This document shows, one piece after another, positions 1-7,256 of a DNA stretch of 34,906 nt (within the stretch, counting starts at the first letter, position 1; the number at the start of each line of letters is the position of its first letter). A model generated the notes under the pieces. The model was not told the DNA's origin and did no database searches. It saw only the letters and a list, made by a program, of their open reading frames with translations. The DNA lies in assembly GCA_034111875.1 (NCBI GenBank), contig JAWUWK010000101.1:1-34906 (forward strand), read 5' to 3'. This DNA comes from Rs1 sp034111875 (GTDB lineage: Bacteria > Pseudomonadota > Gammaproteobacteria > Pseudomonadales > Balneatricaceae). The translations under genes and the position numbers were made by a program.

Positions 1-213
1 AGATAGAAAGCCTATAAAATAAAAAGCTCTTAAAATGCTCCGACTTTAAGCATAAAAAATCCGTTAAATTATTTCTAAACTAATTTTATTCGTCTTAAAA
101 ACAACCAAAAAACCAATAATACAACCTCTATTGGAAAACTGAACTTCCAAAAAACCTCAAAAAACTCTACAGCCCATATTCCACATAGCCTACCGTATTC
201 CAAACTTTTCTGA

Positions 214-271
214 ACTCAGTTCAAGTACAGTTTGGAAATTACACTCAGTTAAAGTTCAGTTTGGAAATTAC
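214..271 (+). repeat. 29-bp direct tandem repeat, two units, upstream of trpR
   Basis: Units 214-242 and 243-271 abut exactly and match at 27 of 29 positions. They differ only at unit positions 9 and 13. Each unit begins ACTCAGTT and ends CAGTTTGGAAATTAC. The position just upstream of the trp operon fits duplicated regulator-binding or leader segments, but that role is inference. Confidence 0.85.
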
Positions 272-328
272 AAATAATTAACACTTTCTCTCAAAAAACT
301 CTTTACCTTCCAAGTAAAACGCACTATC

Positions 329-338
329 GTACTAGTAC
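329..338. promoter_or_regulatory. Candidate TrpR operator half-site palindrome at the trpR start
   Basis: GTACTAGTAC is a perfect 10-bp palindrome that ends at the base before the trpR ATG. The CTAG core with GTAC flanks is the known E. coli TrpR half-operator palindrome, the type used in repressor/half-site structural work. Repressor bound here would cover the trpR translation start region, so I infer autoregulation of the whole trpR-trpE-trpG unit. Confidence 0.6.
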
Positions 339-644
339 ATGAATACACACTACCGAAACCAACTACTTGCACTCCTTTGTGATATCACTGACCCCGATGA
401 AATGTCGGCCGCACTGGATATTATCCTCACTGATAAAGAACACGAGGATGTGGACAAGCGCCTGCAAATTTTCCACTTGTTGGAAGATAACATCCCTCAA
501 CGTGAGGTCTCTAAAGCGCTGGGAGTTGGGATTGCCACTGTCACACGTGGTTCTAAAGCAATGCAAACCGATAGTTACCGTAAATTAGACACTCAGTTAG
601 CGCAGTGTCGCGCACCACAAAATTTTAAGGCGAATCATGATTAG
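339..644 (+). CDS. trpR: Trp operon repressor TrpR
   Basis: A 101-residue helical repressor. TrpR dimers bind L-tryptophan as co-repressor and shut off tryptophan biosynthesis genes. The diagnostic segment is the helix-turn-helix at about residues 54-72, which contains QREVSKALGVGIATVTRGSK; the GIATVTRGS signature is nearly identical to the E. coli reader (GIATITRGS). Length is typical of the family (about 100-110). The ATG at 339 abuts a CTAG-type palindrome. The 3' end overlaps trpE by 8 bp (ATG at 637, stop at 642-644), so the two are translationally coupled. Having the repressor gene first in the operon it presumably controls differs from E. coli, where trpR is unlinked. Confidence 0.93.
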   Translation: MNTHYRNQLLALLCDITDPDEMSAALDIILTDKEHEDVDKRLQIFHLLEDNIPQREVSKALGVGIATVTRGSKAMQTDSYRKLDTQLAQCRAPQNFKANHD

Positions 645-2031
645 CAAACCACTGCCGAAAATTGAGCTTCCCGGCAAACCTACCTATTTAAAATTAGCGG
701 AAGACTTTGACTTTTTTGAGCTGTTTAGAAAGATCGAACAGCAGTACGATAATTGTTTTATTCTTGAATCCCTCGGCGAAGAGAGCTATGTGTCACGCCA
801 TCACATTATCGGCTTTGATCCCGAGCAAATCATATTCGCAAAAGACTACAAAACCTTGTGTATCCAGGAAACTGCCACCGCTGAAGTTGAGCAGTATCCC
901 TGCGATAATCCCTACTATGCACTGCGCAGCATCGTGCCTCAAAACATCATTTCTAGACGTTATGCCGGCGGTATTGTCGGTTACTTAGGCTACGATGCGG
1001 TTAACTTTTTTGAGCCTAGCCTCAATGTCCAAGCCAGTGACTTATTCCAGCCTTTTAAGTTTGGAGTCTATAAAGACGGTCTGGTTTACGATCATATGAC
1101 CGGCGAAATTTTTTATTACTATTACCGATTGAACCGCTTTGATGAAGTCGAAAAGCTGTTGTATTTACCGGCCTGTGACTATGGCGAAACGACCACGGTC
1201 TGTCTTGGCGATACCATGAGTCGCGAAGAGCACGAGGCCTCTGTACTGAAAGTAAAAGAGGACATTATCGCCGGGCGCATTTTTCAAACTGAAGTCGGGT
1301 TTAAAACCCGTTATAAAATTCAGGGTGACTGCAGCCAAATTTATGCCAAATTGCGCGAGGTTAACCCCTCCCCCTATATGTATTACATGAAATTTGGCGA
1401 GCAGAAGATCATTGGTGCCTCCCCTGAATTACTGTTCCGCTTAAGTGATGGTGAAATGGAGACCTTTCCGCTGGCGGGCACGGCTAAGCGCGGTGTCGAT
1501 TCAGCTGAAGATACTAAATATGCTAGAGCCTTACTCAACGACGCCAAAGAGATTGCCGAGCACAATATGCTGGTTGATTTGCACCGCAATGATATTGGCC
1601 GCGTGGCTAAATTTGGCACTGTGACTGTGCGTAACTTGATGTCGATTAAACGCTATTCCCATGTGCAGCATATCTCGACGGAGATCTTTGGCATTATTGC
1701 CGATAAAGAAGATATGTTCTCAGCCTTGGCCTCTAACTTTCCAGCCGGCACTTTATCCGGTGCCCCCAAGATGGAGGCGATGAAAATTATTGACGATCTC
1801 GAACCCGACGGCCGCGGCCCTTACGGTGGCGCGCTAGGTGAATTCAGCTTTAATGGTGATTGCACTTTCGCCATTCCTATTCGCACTGTGTTTATCAGTG
1901 GTGAGAAAGGTTACGCTCAAACCAGCGGCGGTAACGTCTATGATTCAACCGCGGCGGATGAGTATCTTGAAATTCAGCGCAAATTGTCAGCGATGCGAAA
2001 AGTATTAGCCTATTTTGAAGGGGAACAATAA
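637..2031 (+). CDS. trpE: Anthranilate synthase component I (TrpE)
   Basis: Chorismate-utilising enzyme of 464 residues. With TrpG it converts chorismate and glutamine-derived ammonia to anthranilate, the first committed step to tryptophan. The N-terminal LES element (residues 43-45) resembles the Trp feedback-binding motif. The catalytic core shows PLAGTAKRG (278-286), DLHRND (314-319), FPAGTLSGAPK (368-378) and QTSGGNVYDS (428-437). The alanine in PLAGT favours anthranilate synthase over aminodeoxychorismate synthase (PabB), which normally has lysine there (PIKGT). At 464 residues it is shorter than E. coli TrpE (about 520), as in the compact TrpE lineage. Its stop overlaps the trpG start (TAATG at 2029-2033). 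Linkage to trpR supports the Trp role over PabB. Confidence 0.88.
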   Translation: MISKPLPKIELPGKPTYLKLAEDFDFFELFRKIEQQYDNCFILESLGEESYVSRHHIIGFDPEQIIFAKDYKTLCIQETATAEVEQYPCDNPYYALRSIVPQNIISRRYAGGIVGYLGYDAVNFFEPSLNVQASDLFQPFKFGVYKDGLVYDHMTGEIFYYYYRLNRFDEVEKLLYLPACDYGETTTVCLGDTMSREEHEASVLKVKEDIIAGRIFQTEVGFKTRYKIQGDCSQIYAKLREVNPSPYMYYMKFGEQKIIGASPELLFRLSDGEMETFPLAGTAKRGVDSAEDTKYARALLNDAKEIAEHNMLVDLHRNDIGRVAKFGTVTVRNLMSIKRYSHVQHISTEIFGIIADKEDMFSALASNFPAGTLSGAPKMEAMKIIDDLEPDGRGPYGGALGEFSFNGDCTFAIPIRTVFISGEKGYAQTSGGNVYDSTAADEYLEIQRKLSAMRKVLAYFEGEQ

Positions 2032-2681
2032 TGCGCGTACTGATTATTGATAATTACGACTCATTTACTTTTAATTTATACCAGTATGTAGGCGACATTC
2101 TTTCACGAGATACCGAGGGTAGACCCTTTGAGGTCATCGTAAAACGCAACGATGAGATTAGTCTTGAAGAGATCCGTCAACTGACTTTCGACAGAATCAT
2201 TATCTCCCCTGGCCCAGGCACACCTGAAGATCCCGCCTATTTCGGCATCTGTAGTAAAGTCATCAGTGTACTAGGTAAAAGCATCCCGATTTTAGGGGTT
2301 TGCCTAGGTATGCAAGGCATTGCTCACTGCTTTGGCGCACGTATTATTCGTGCCTCTGTGCCTATGCACGGTAAAGTGTCGCCGGTTATTCACGATACTA
2401 AAGGGGTGTACCAAGAGATGCCACAGCCGTTGGAAGTGATGCGTTATCACTCTTTAATGGTGGATATTAATAGCTTGCCCGAATGCCTTGAGATTACGTC
2501 GATTATCGATGATGAGTTCAGCGTTGACGATGACTTCGCACAAGGGGCGCTTAATGGCAGTGAAATTATGGGTATTCGCCACAAGCATTTCCCTATAGAA
2601 GGTATTCAATACCACCCTGAATCTTTTGCGACTGAAGGGGGTAAAAGCATTCTAAAGAACTTTTTACTCAACAGCCTTTAA
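2031..2681 (+). CDS. trpG: Anthranilate synthase component II, glutamine amidotransferase (TrpG)
   Basis: Class I glutamine amidotransferase of 216 residues that hydrolyses glutamine and passes ammonia to TrpE. Visible motifs: DNYDSFTFNL near the N-terminus, SPGPGTPEDP (59-68), the nucleophile elbow GVCLGMQ with Cys91, and QYHPES with His195 and Glu197, which completes the triad. It is not fused to TrpD and starts on the last base of the trpE stop codon, so TrpE and TrpG are made in balance. No trpD, trpC, trpB or trpA follows; the rest of the pathway must be elsewhere. PabA-like dual use is possible but context favours TrpG. Confidence 0.92.
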   Translation: MRVLIIDNYDSFTFNLYQYVGDILSRDTEGRPFEVIVKRNDEISLEEIRQLTFDRIIISPGPGTPEDPAYFGICSKVISVLGKSIPILGVCLGMQGIAHCFGARIIRASVPMHGKVSPVIHDTKGVYQEMPQPLEVMRYHSLMVDINSLPECLEITSIIDDEFSVDDDFAQGALNGSEIMGIRHKHFPIEGIQYHPESFATEGGKSILKNFLLNSL

Positions 2682-2730
2682 CGCCACCCTTTAGCTATTT
2701 TTTATTCGAGCACAAAAACAGCTAACCACA

Positions 2731-2761
2731 GGCGGCTATGAATGCCCAGCGTTTAGCCGCC
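2731..2761. terminator. Hairpin between convergent trpG and the dioxygenase gene
   Basis: GGCGGCTA (2731-2738) pairs perfectly with TAGCCGCC (2754-2761) across a 15-nt loop. It lies between convergent genes, about 50 bp past trpG. The T-run is weak, so a bidirectional terminator is likely but not certain. Confidence 0.45.
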
Positions 2762-2795
2762 CAGTCAATTTGACTTTTGGTTTAAATCGCCCCTG

Positions 2796-3941
2796 TTAAC
2801 TTCTGCGCTTTTCCTGATGCACGTCTATTGCATTAAAATAGCGACTTTCACTCCAATTTGCAGTTAAAGCTTTTAAGGTTAGCTGTGCATGTGTTTCGGG
2901 GGCCATCGCACCCGCTGGTGGATCGGTATCTAAATTAGAAGGAAAAGAATAACCATCACAACTTGCGCTTAATATAGCGCTTAGTTCGGTTTTACTTAAC
3001 GCATTGTCAGTGCGCATTTTTGCCAGTGTGCTGTATACCTCACGGCTAATTTTATACGCATTGACGCTTTCCATCGGTTTGGCAAAAGCTGAAGAAATCT
3101 GCAGTAAATTAACGCTGCGCGCTATATCACTGCTGAGGTTATTGCCAGCTGCATGAAACAGCGCAGGGTTGAAAAACATCGCATCGCCCATTTCAAGCGG
3201 CAGCTGTATATGCTGTTTTGCAAAATATTCTTTGAATGCTTCGTCACGCCACGCCAAATAACCTAAAGCATACTGCTGTGAAAAAGGTAATAGCTGAGTA
3301 GGGCCACTCAACACTGGCATGTCGCAATGGGCAACCCCGCCTTGCAAGGTCAAATAGCGCGACATCTTTTGAACGTGCAGTGGATATGAACTGACCGTAG
3401 TATTTTCCTGAAAACCTAAATGGTAATCACGATGGGGCTGTTGACCTTTGCCACCGGGGTAAACCACATTGAGTTGTGCGGTAATTTGGTAGTGTGGCCC
3501 AAGCCAAGCTTCGGAAATTAGTTGTAGCACAGGGTTTTTGTAATAATTAATAAAATTTTGGGGATTCAGGCAAGCGCTTTTTTCAAAGACATTCCAGACT
3601 CTGCCATTGGCGCCAGCGGCCGCGAAGTGATCTGTACTTTGGCTATTTTTTTGCAACTCAAGTAAACGCTTAAACACTTGGCTCATGTTTTTTATCGTAT
3701 CAAGGTTTGCATAAGCTCCCTTGACAACAAACACCCCTGGGCCCGAATCTAGCACTTTAGCGAATTCACTCGCATAGACCCTTGTATTCCCCTCCTCAAT
3801 TGCCTGACGTAAGTCATTACCACTGTAAATAGGCACTTTTTTTTCTATTTTTTGGGCTAAAGGGTAATCCGCCTCAGCGCTGTGCTGTTGACACACAGCG
3901 GTAAAATCATTGATATCAATGGGCATATTATAAGATGTCAT
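2796..3941 (-). CDS. PhyH-family Fe(II)/2-oxoglutarate dioxygenase
   Basis: A 381-residue protein of the phytanoyl-CoA dioxygenase type. The iron facial triad is visible: His170 and Asp172 in QPHRDYHLGF and His263 in ALFHAAGNN; Arg275 (IARSVNLL) probably binds 2-oxoglutarate. The family hydroxylates small molecules (proline, pipecolate, ectoine, acyl-CoAs) with O2 and 2-oxoglutarate. It starts 18 bp after the reductase stop with an AAGGA ribosome site, so it is the last gene of the trans-3-hydroxyproline operon. That setting suggests it makes or unmasks a hydroxyproline-type substrate, for example by oxidising a proline derivative. This is inference; substrate identity cannot be read from the sequence. 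It lacks the EctD signature. Confidence 0.75.
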   Translation of the reverse strand: MTSYNMPIDINDFTAVCQQHSAEADYPLAQKIEKKVPIYSGNDLRQAIEEGNTRVYASEFAKVLDSGPGVFVVKGAYANLDTIKNMSQVFKRLLELQKNSQSTDHFAAAGANGRVWNVFEKSACLNPQNFINYYKNPVLQLISEAWLGPHYQITAQLNVVYPGGKGQQPHRDYHLGFQENTTVSSYPLHVQKMSRYLTLQGGVAHCDMPVLSGPTQLLPFSQQYALGYLAWRDEAFKEYFAKQHIQLPLEMGDAMFFNPALFHAAGNNLSSDIARSVNLLQISSAFAKPMESVNAYKISREVYSTLAKMRTDNALSKTELSAILSASCDGYSFPSNLDTDPPAGAMAPETHAQLTLKALTANWSESRYFNAIDVHQEKRRS

Positions 3942-3959
3942 TTGTTTTCCTTGGCTAAT

Positions 3960-4961
3960 TCACTCGTCTAAAGAGCCCTTTAAACTCGCATATAAATCTG
4001 CATTGATTAATCTTGGACCCTGATCTAAACGCAGTGAGTGACGGCGTTGGCCGGGTAGGCGGATACCTTCGATGGCATCTAATTTAGTAAACAATTTTTC
4101 AGCGTGATCTGCCCAGTTTGGCCCGCCCATAATTTCTGGTGCTATGGCTAACATAAACTCTCCACCTTGCGGTGGGCCACCATCGCCATTATCATTTTCG
4201 CCCGCTTCAAAACTAAAGCCTTCTCCCACCATAGGCCCTGCCATCAGTTCTACCATCATCGAAATAGCCGAGCCCTTATGCGCCCCAAAAGGCAAAAGCA
4301 CACCTTTTAATATGTCTTTGGGATCGTCCGTTAACTCACCCTTTTCACCGAGACCGGTTCCCAGCGGTACTTTGTGCCCATCGCGGGCGGCAATTTGCAC
4401 TTCACCCATCGCCATTGCAGCCGTTGCCATATCAAAAACTAACGGCGGACGTCCCTCTCTAGGCCAGGCAAATGAAATGGGGTTGGTGCCAAATAAAGCT
4501 TCTTGACCACCCGCTGGTGCGACCATCGGCATGTAAGAAACGCAGGCAAAACCGACTAAACCTCTTTCGGCCAAGGCTTCGGTTTCAGGCCAGAGTGCGG
4601 CAAAATGATGCGAATGGGTTAAACTTAAAACGCCCACTCCACAAGTTTTGGCCGCATTGGCCAGCATTTCTACACTGCGATTAAGCGCCAGTGGCGCATA
4701 ACCATTTTGGCCGTGACAGCGTACGAAGGCCGGTGTGACTAACTCTGGTTGAGGGTCTGCTAGACCGTTCACTTTGCCACTGCTAAGGCTTGCGACATAC
4801 CCCGCTATGCGAAATAAACCATGGGATACCGAGCCATCGCGCTCCGCCCGCATCACCGTGTCGGCCACTGCATGAGCATTGGCATGATTCGCACCTGCCT
4901 GCGTTAGACACTGGTAGGCGAGTTGATATATTTGTGATAATGGTAGAGATATAGTTTGCAT
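3960..4961 (-). CDS. Delta1-pyrroline-2-carboxylate reductase, Ldh2/malate-lactate dehydrogenase family
   Basis: A 333-residue NAD(P)H-dependent imino-acid reductase of the Ldh2/YbiC/DpkA fold. In the trans-3-hydroxy-L-proline pathway it reduces delta1-pyrroline-2-carboxylate to L-proline. Visible features are RDGSVSHGLFRI (41-52) with the family's conserved Ser-His pair, THSHHFAALW (115-124), FGTNPISFAWP (157-167) and FGAHKGSAISMM (225-236). I chose ATG at 4961 because an AAGGA site sits 5 nt upstream. The frame stays open further upstream to 5084, but that part is a frameshifted copy of the dehydratase 3' end and not real N-terminus. It lies downstream of the dehydratase gene and 18 bp before the dioxygenase. 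Ureidoglycolate or lactate dehydrogenase activity is less likely given the operon. Confidence 0.82.
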   Translation of the reverse strand: MQTISLPLSQIYQLAYQCLTQAGANHANAHAVADTVMRAERDGSVSHGLFRIAGYVASLSSGKVNGLADPQPELVTPAFVRCHGQNGYAPLALNRSVEMLANAAKTCGVGVLSLTHSHHFAALWPETEALAERGLVGFACVSYMPMVAPAGGQEALFGTNPISFAWPREGRPPLVFDMATAAMAMGEVQIAARDGHKVPLGTGLGEKGELTDDPKDILKGVLLPFGAHKGSAISMMVELMAGPMVGEGFSFEAGENDNGDGGPPQGGEFMLAIAPEIMGGPNWADHAEKLFTKLDAIEGIRLPGQRRHSLRLDQGPRLINADLYASLKGSLDE

Positions 4962-5093
4962 ATAAATCCTTGCTAAAACAGCCAATTTGCAGGCTAGTTT
5001 ATCTAAAGATGAAGTCTTGTTCCAATAGATCTTGTGGTCGATAATAAATTCACACTTGGCGCTTATATGCACAGTGCCGGTCACCCTATGTAT
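4771..5093. repeat. Tandem duplication copy A (intact reductase 5' end plus dehydratase 3' remnant)
   Basis: This segment is about 85-90% identical to 5156-5473 by eye, at an offset of 381-385 bp. It contains the working 5' end of the reductase gene (to 4961). Then comes a decayed copy of the last codons of the dehydratase gene (about 4980-5093), in which one lost G (near 5037) shifts the frame. It marks an old local tandem duplication of the gene junction. Confidence 0.88.
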
Positions 5094-5136
5094 AGATCCT
5101 AGGTATAGACCCTAGTTATAGGCTCTAGGTATAAAC
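5085..5136. repeat. Four imperfect 13-bp tandem units between the duplicated copies
   Basis: Units CCTATGTATAGAT, CCTAGGTATAGAC, CCTAGTTATAGGC and TCTAGGTATAAAC run head to tail at 5085-5097, 5098-5110, 5111-5123 and 5124-5136. The first unit aligns with dehydratase codons in the other copy (CCCTGGGTAT). This suggests slippage expansion inside the decayed remnant. Confidence 0.75.
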
Positions 5137-5155
5137 GCGGCAGAACTGCGGATTA

Positions 5156-5341
5156 ACTTTGCCACCTCCTATGAGAATGCGACATACCCCGCTATGCGAA
5201 ATAAACCATAGGATACCGAGCCATAGCGCTCAGCCGGCATCACCGTGTTGGCCACTGCATTGGCATGATACGCACCTGCCTGCGTTGGCACTAATAGGCG
5301 AGTTGTTATATTTATGATAATGATAGCGCGGTAGTTTGCAT
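5156..5341 (-). pseudogene. Decayed 5' fragment of the pyrroline-2-carboxylate reductase gene
   Basis: The fragment starts with an ATG at 5341 preceded by a GAGGA-like ribosome site. Translation begins MQTTALSLS and then meets a stop, where the intact gene has MQTISLPLSQ. Further downstream the two copies still align at DNA level over about 62 codons but carry stops and indels. It is a by-product of the junction duplication. It could still attract ribosomes between the dehydratase and the intact reductase gene. Confidence 0.8.
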
Positions 5342-5473
5342 ATTAATCCTCGCTAAAATAACTATTTTGCAGGCTCGTTTATCTAAAGATGAAGCCTTGT
5401 TCCAATGGATCTTGTGGGTCGATAATAAATTCACACTTGGCGCTTATATGCGCAGTGCCCGTGACCCTGGGTA
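5156..5473. repeat. Tandem duplication copy B (intact dehydratase 3' end plus reductase 5' remnant)
   Basis: This is the partner of 4771-5093. The part from 5379 upward is the working dehydratase 3' end. The part 5156-5341 is a decayed copy of the reductase start. Both copies begin ACTTTGCCAC and share the run GATAATAAATTCACACTTGG. Confidence 0.88.
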
Positions 5474-6431
5474 TCACCGCGCCATATGGTCCATATTCAA
5501 CTTCACTGCGAACTTCAACCTTAAATCGCGAGCCCAAAATTGAGCTTATGTTAATAGATTGCTGCAGTGCTATATCGCCTCTGGCAAAGTGAATTGCCGC
5601 TCGGCCAGAGACTCCAGAACCTGTTGGGCTGCGATCCACTTCACCATCGGCAAAGATACAGACATTGCGCGAGTGTAACTCGGGATCATCTAATGCCTCT
5701 GTAAATATTGTGCCATACAAAAAACTTAGATCGGCAACATAAGGATGACAAGTCTGAAACTGCTGGGCAACGGCTTTTTTGATTGCACGACCGATGCGAA
5801 TTAGTTCTGCATAGTGCGCCGTATCACACTTTAAGCCTACATCTTCTACGTTAACATAAGCGTAATACGCACCGCCGTAGGCCAAATCAAAACGTATATC
5901 GCCTAAACCAGGCACGTTGACAATGGCATCTTGCTCCACCACAAAAGAGGCGACACAATCAAAACTGGTTTCAACTATTTCTCCGCGGTCATTACTTTTC
6001 GCCTGTGCAATGATTAAGCCACAGGGGGCATCAATACGCACTTGTGTGTCGTTGTGAGTGGCCGGAACGATACCTGACTCTACAGCAAATTTTGCCAACG
6101 CAATAATCGCATGGCCACACATAGTGGAATAGCCTTGATTGTGGATAAAAATGGCGCCGAAGTGAGAATCAGGGCGCTCGGACTTTGTTATCAGCACACC
6201 GTACATATCGGCATGCCCTCGCGGTTCAAACATCAGGGCGGTGCGCAAATTATCATAGTGTTGCATGCAATAACGGCGCTGTGCTAGTACTGTATCTCCC
6301 TGCAGCGCAGGAAAGCCATCGGTAATGATGCGCAGTGGTTCGCCGCCTGTATGGCAGTCGAGGGTTTTAATACATAGGAACTCAGCGGGCGGCTGCCACG
6401 CTTGGAATTGACTGGCTATTGTCTTGCTCAT
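5379..6431 (-). CDS. trans-3-hydroxy-L-proline dehydratase (proline racemase family)
   Basis: A 350-residue cofactor-independent enzyme of the proline racemase fold. The first catalytic site is intact (STMCGHA, Cys105), along with LDCHTGGEPLR near the N-terminus. At the second site racemases and 4-hydroxyproline epimerases have Cys (DRSPCGTG), but this protein reads DRSPTGSGVSGR with Thr270. That Cys-to-Thr change is the known signature of trans-3-hydroxy-L-proline dehydratases, including human L3HYPDH. The reaction is trans-3-hydroxy-L-proline to delta1-pyrroline-2-carboxylate plus water. The downstream Ldh2-type reductase would then give L-proline. I start at ATG 6431; the preceding GTG codon is less likely. 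Its last codons are duplicated downstream. Confidence 0.88.
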   Translation of the reverse strand: MSKTIASQFQAWQPPAEFLCIKTLDCHTGGEPLRIITDGFPALQGDTVLAQRRYCMQHYDNLRTALMFEPRGHADMYGVLITKSERPDSHFGAIFIHNQGYSTMCGHAIIALAKFAVESGIVPATHNDTQVRIDAPCGLIIAQAKSNDRGEIVETSFDCVASFVVEQDAIVNVPGLGDIRFDLAYGGAYYAYVNVEDVGLKCDTAHYAELIRIGRAIKKAVAQQFQTCHPYVADLSFLYGTIFTEALDDPELHSRNVCIFADGEVDRSPTGSGVSGRAAIHFARGDIALQQSINISSILGSRFKVEVRSEVEYGPYGAVIPRVTGTAHISAKCEFIIDPQDPLEQGFIFR

Positions 6432-6576
6432 CACTGCCTACTCGCAATAGATCTACTTGAATTTAGCACTAATTCACTGTCTACAGGCAACTATTTTTAT
6501 TATTTCTGTTTATCTGAAAAAGTAATCTACAACGAGCCTTTGCACTAAGTAGCGAATACAGGCAAAAAAAGGCTAA

Positions 6577-7137
6577 AAAAAGCTGCACTATATATCCACC
6601 CGCGATCAATTAACGGGTCTCTATAGCCGTAAATACCGGATAAAAAGATTAAATGAATAAATATTTATCACGGCAAAAGCCCAATCCAAACGGGTATTAA
6701 TGTCTATAGATTTAGACGACTTTAAACTTGTTAATGATATTAATGGCCATGTAGTAGGCGACAAAGTGCTCGGTGATGTGGCGGCTCAACTACATTTTTT
6801 GTTAGACTATAAAATACGCTTGCGCGCATTGGTGGCGATGAATGCATTAATCTCTAAGGTCGACGAGATAGAACACAGCAGCATTGTCACCGACAAGCTG
6901 CTGAGTAATATATACCCACAATTACCTGTGTATGGCGATATCTCTAATTTGACCTTAAGCATTGGAATGTCAGCGTATGCTGATAATGCCCTAGATGCAT
7001 TGTCACTCCTAAAGCACGCGGATAAAGCCATGTATAGTGTCAAAGCAAAAGGAAAAAGGAAAAAGGAAAACAAAACTTTGAATATTGGACTAGGTATAGG
7101 TCAGATAATAGCTGATAGCTATTTAACAATGAGCTAG
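6577..7137 (+). pseudogene. GGDEF-domain (diguanylate cyclase) pseudogene
   Basis: In the frame of 6604, translation reads STRDQLTGLYSRKYR, the classic start of a GGDEF domain, then a TAA at 6658-6660. The same frame resumes with AKAQSKRVLMSIDLDDFK and continues to LTLSIGMSAYADNALDALSLLK and ADKAMYSVKAKGKRK. The expected catalytic motif is missing from that frame. It sits in another frame at about 6816-6845 as LARIGGDECINL, followed by a stop, so two compensating indels flank it. The N-terminal sensor part is gone; a stop lies at 6574-6576. The gene cannot make a working cyclase. An ATG at 6700 could still give a 145-residue fragment. Confidence 0.85.
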
Positions 7138-7215
7138 GTTTAGGATCTCTAAAAGGAAAAGTATTTTGTGGCCACTGGGATAAAAAGGCCCGGGCAAGCC
7201 GTTGTAAAATGATGA

Positions 7216-7240
7216 CTAAGACCTACTGGGTAGGCCTTAG
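7216..7240. terminator. Hairpin at the end of the mmsA operon
   Basis: CTAAGACCTAC (7216-7226) pairs with GTAGGCCTTAG (7230-7240) with one A-C mismatch and a 3-nt loop. It lies 17 bp beyond the mmsA stop on the minus strand. On that strand a short T-rich stretch (CATCATTTTA) follows, so this is probably a Rho-independent terminator. Confidence 0.55.
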
Positions 7241-7256
7241 CTTATGGTTTTAGTGT

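Larger units (their letters stand above)
1..338. promoter_or_regulatory. Upstream region of the trp operon with repeated TTGGAA/GTTCAGTT motifs
   Basis: No gene is visible here. The stretch is AT-rich and holds several copies of a roughly 14-bp motif related to AGTTCAGTTTGGAA. Two are in direct orientation (the tandem repeat at 214-271). Two are inverted: TTGGAA(131-136)...TTCCAA(145-150), and TTCCAAAC at 198-205 with TGAACT at 211-216. The inverted copies could pair with either direct copy, so alternative hairpins are possible. I infer a leader or operator region for trpR-trpE-trpG. No leader peptide with tandem Trp codons was seen. Confidence 0.45.

Noticed and set aside
637..2031. Aminodeoxychorismate synthase (PabB) identity
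   Set aside because: The PLAGT motif has Ala where PabB has Lys, and linkage to trpR points to anthranilate synthase.
4962..5084. Upstream extension of the reductase reading frame (would add 41 residues)
   Set aside because: The extra residues are a frameshifted copy of the dehydratase C-terminus left by the local duplication. A good AAGGA site precedes ATG 4961.
5379..6431. Proline racemase or 4-hydroxyproline 2-epimerase identity
   Set aside because: The second catalytic cysteine is replaced by Thr270, the dehydratase signature, and the next gene encodes the matching reductase.
6700..7137. A 145-residue intact GGDEF-like protein
   Set aside because: Domain sequence continues upstream past an in-frame stop, and the GGDE motif lies in another frame, so this is a pseudogene fragment.
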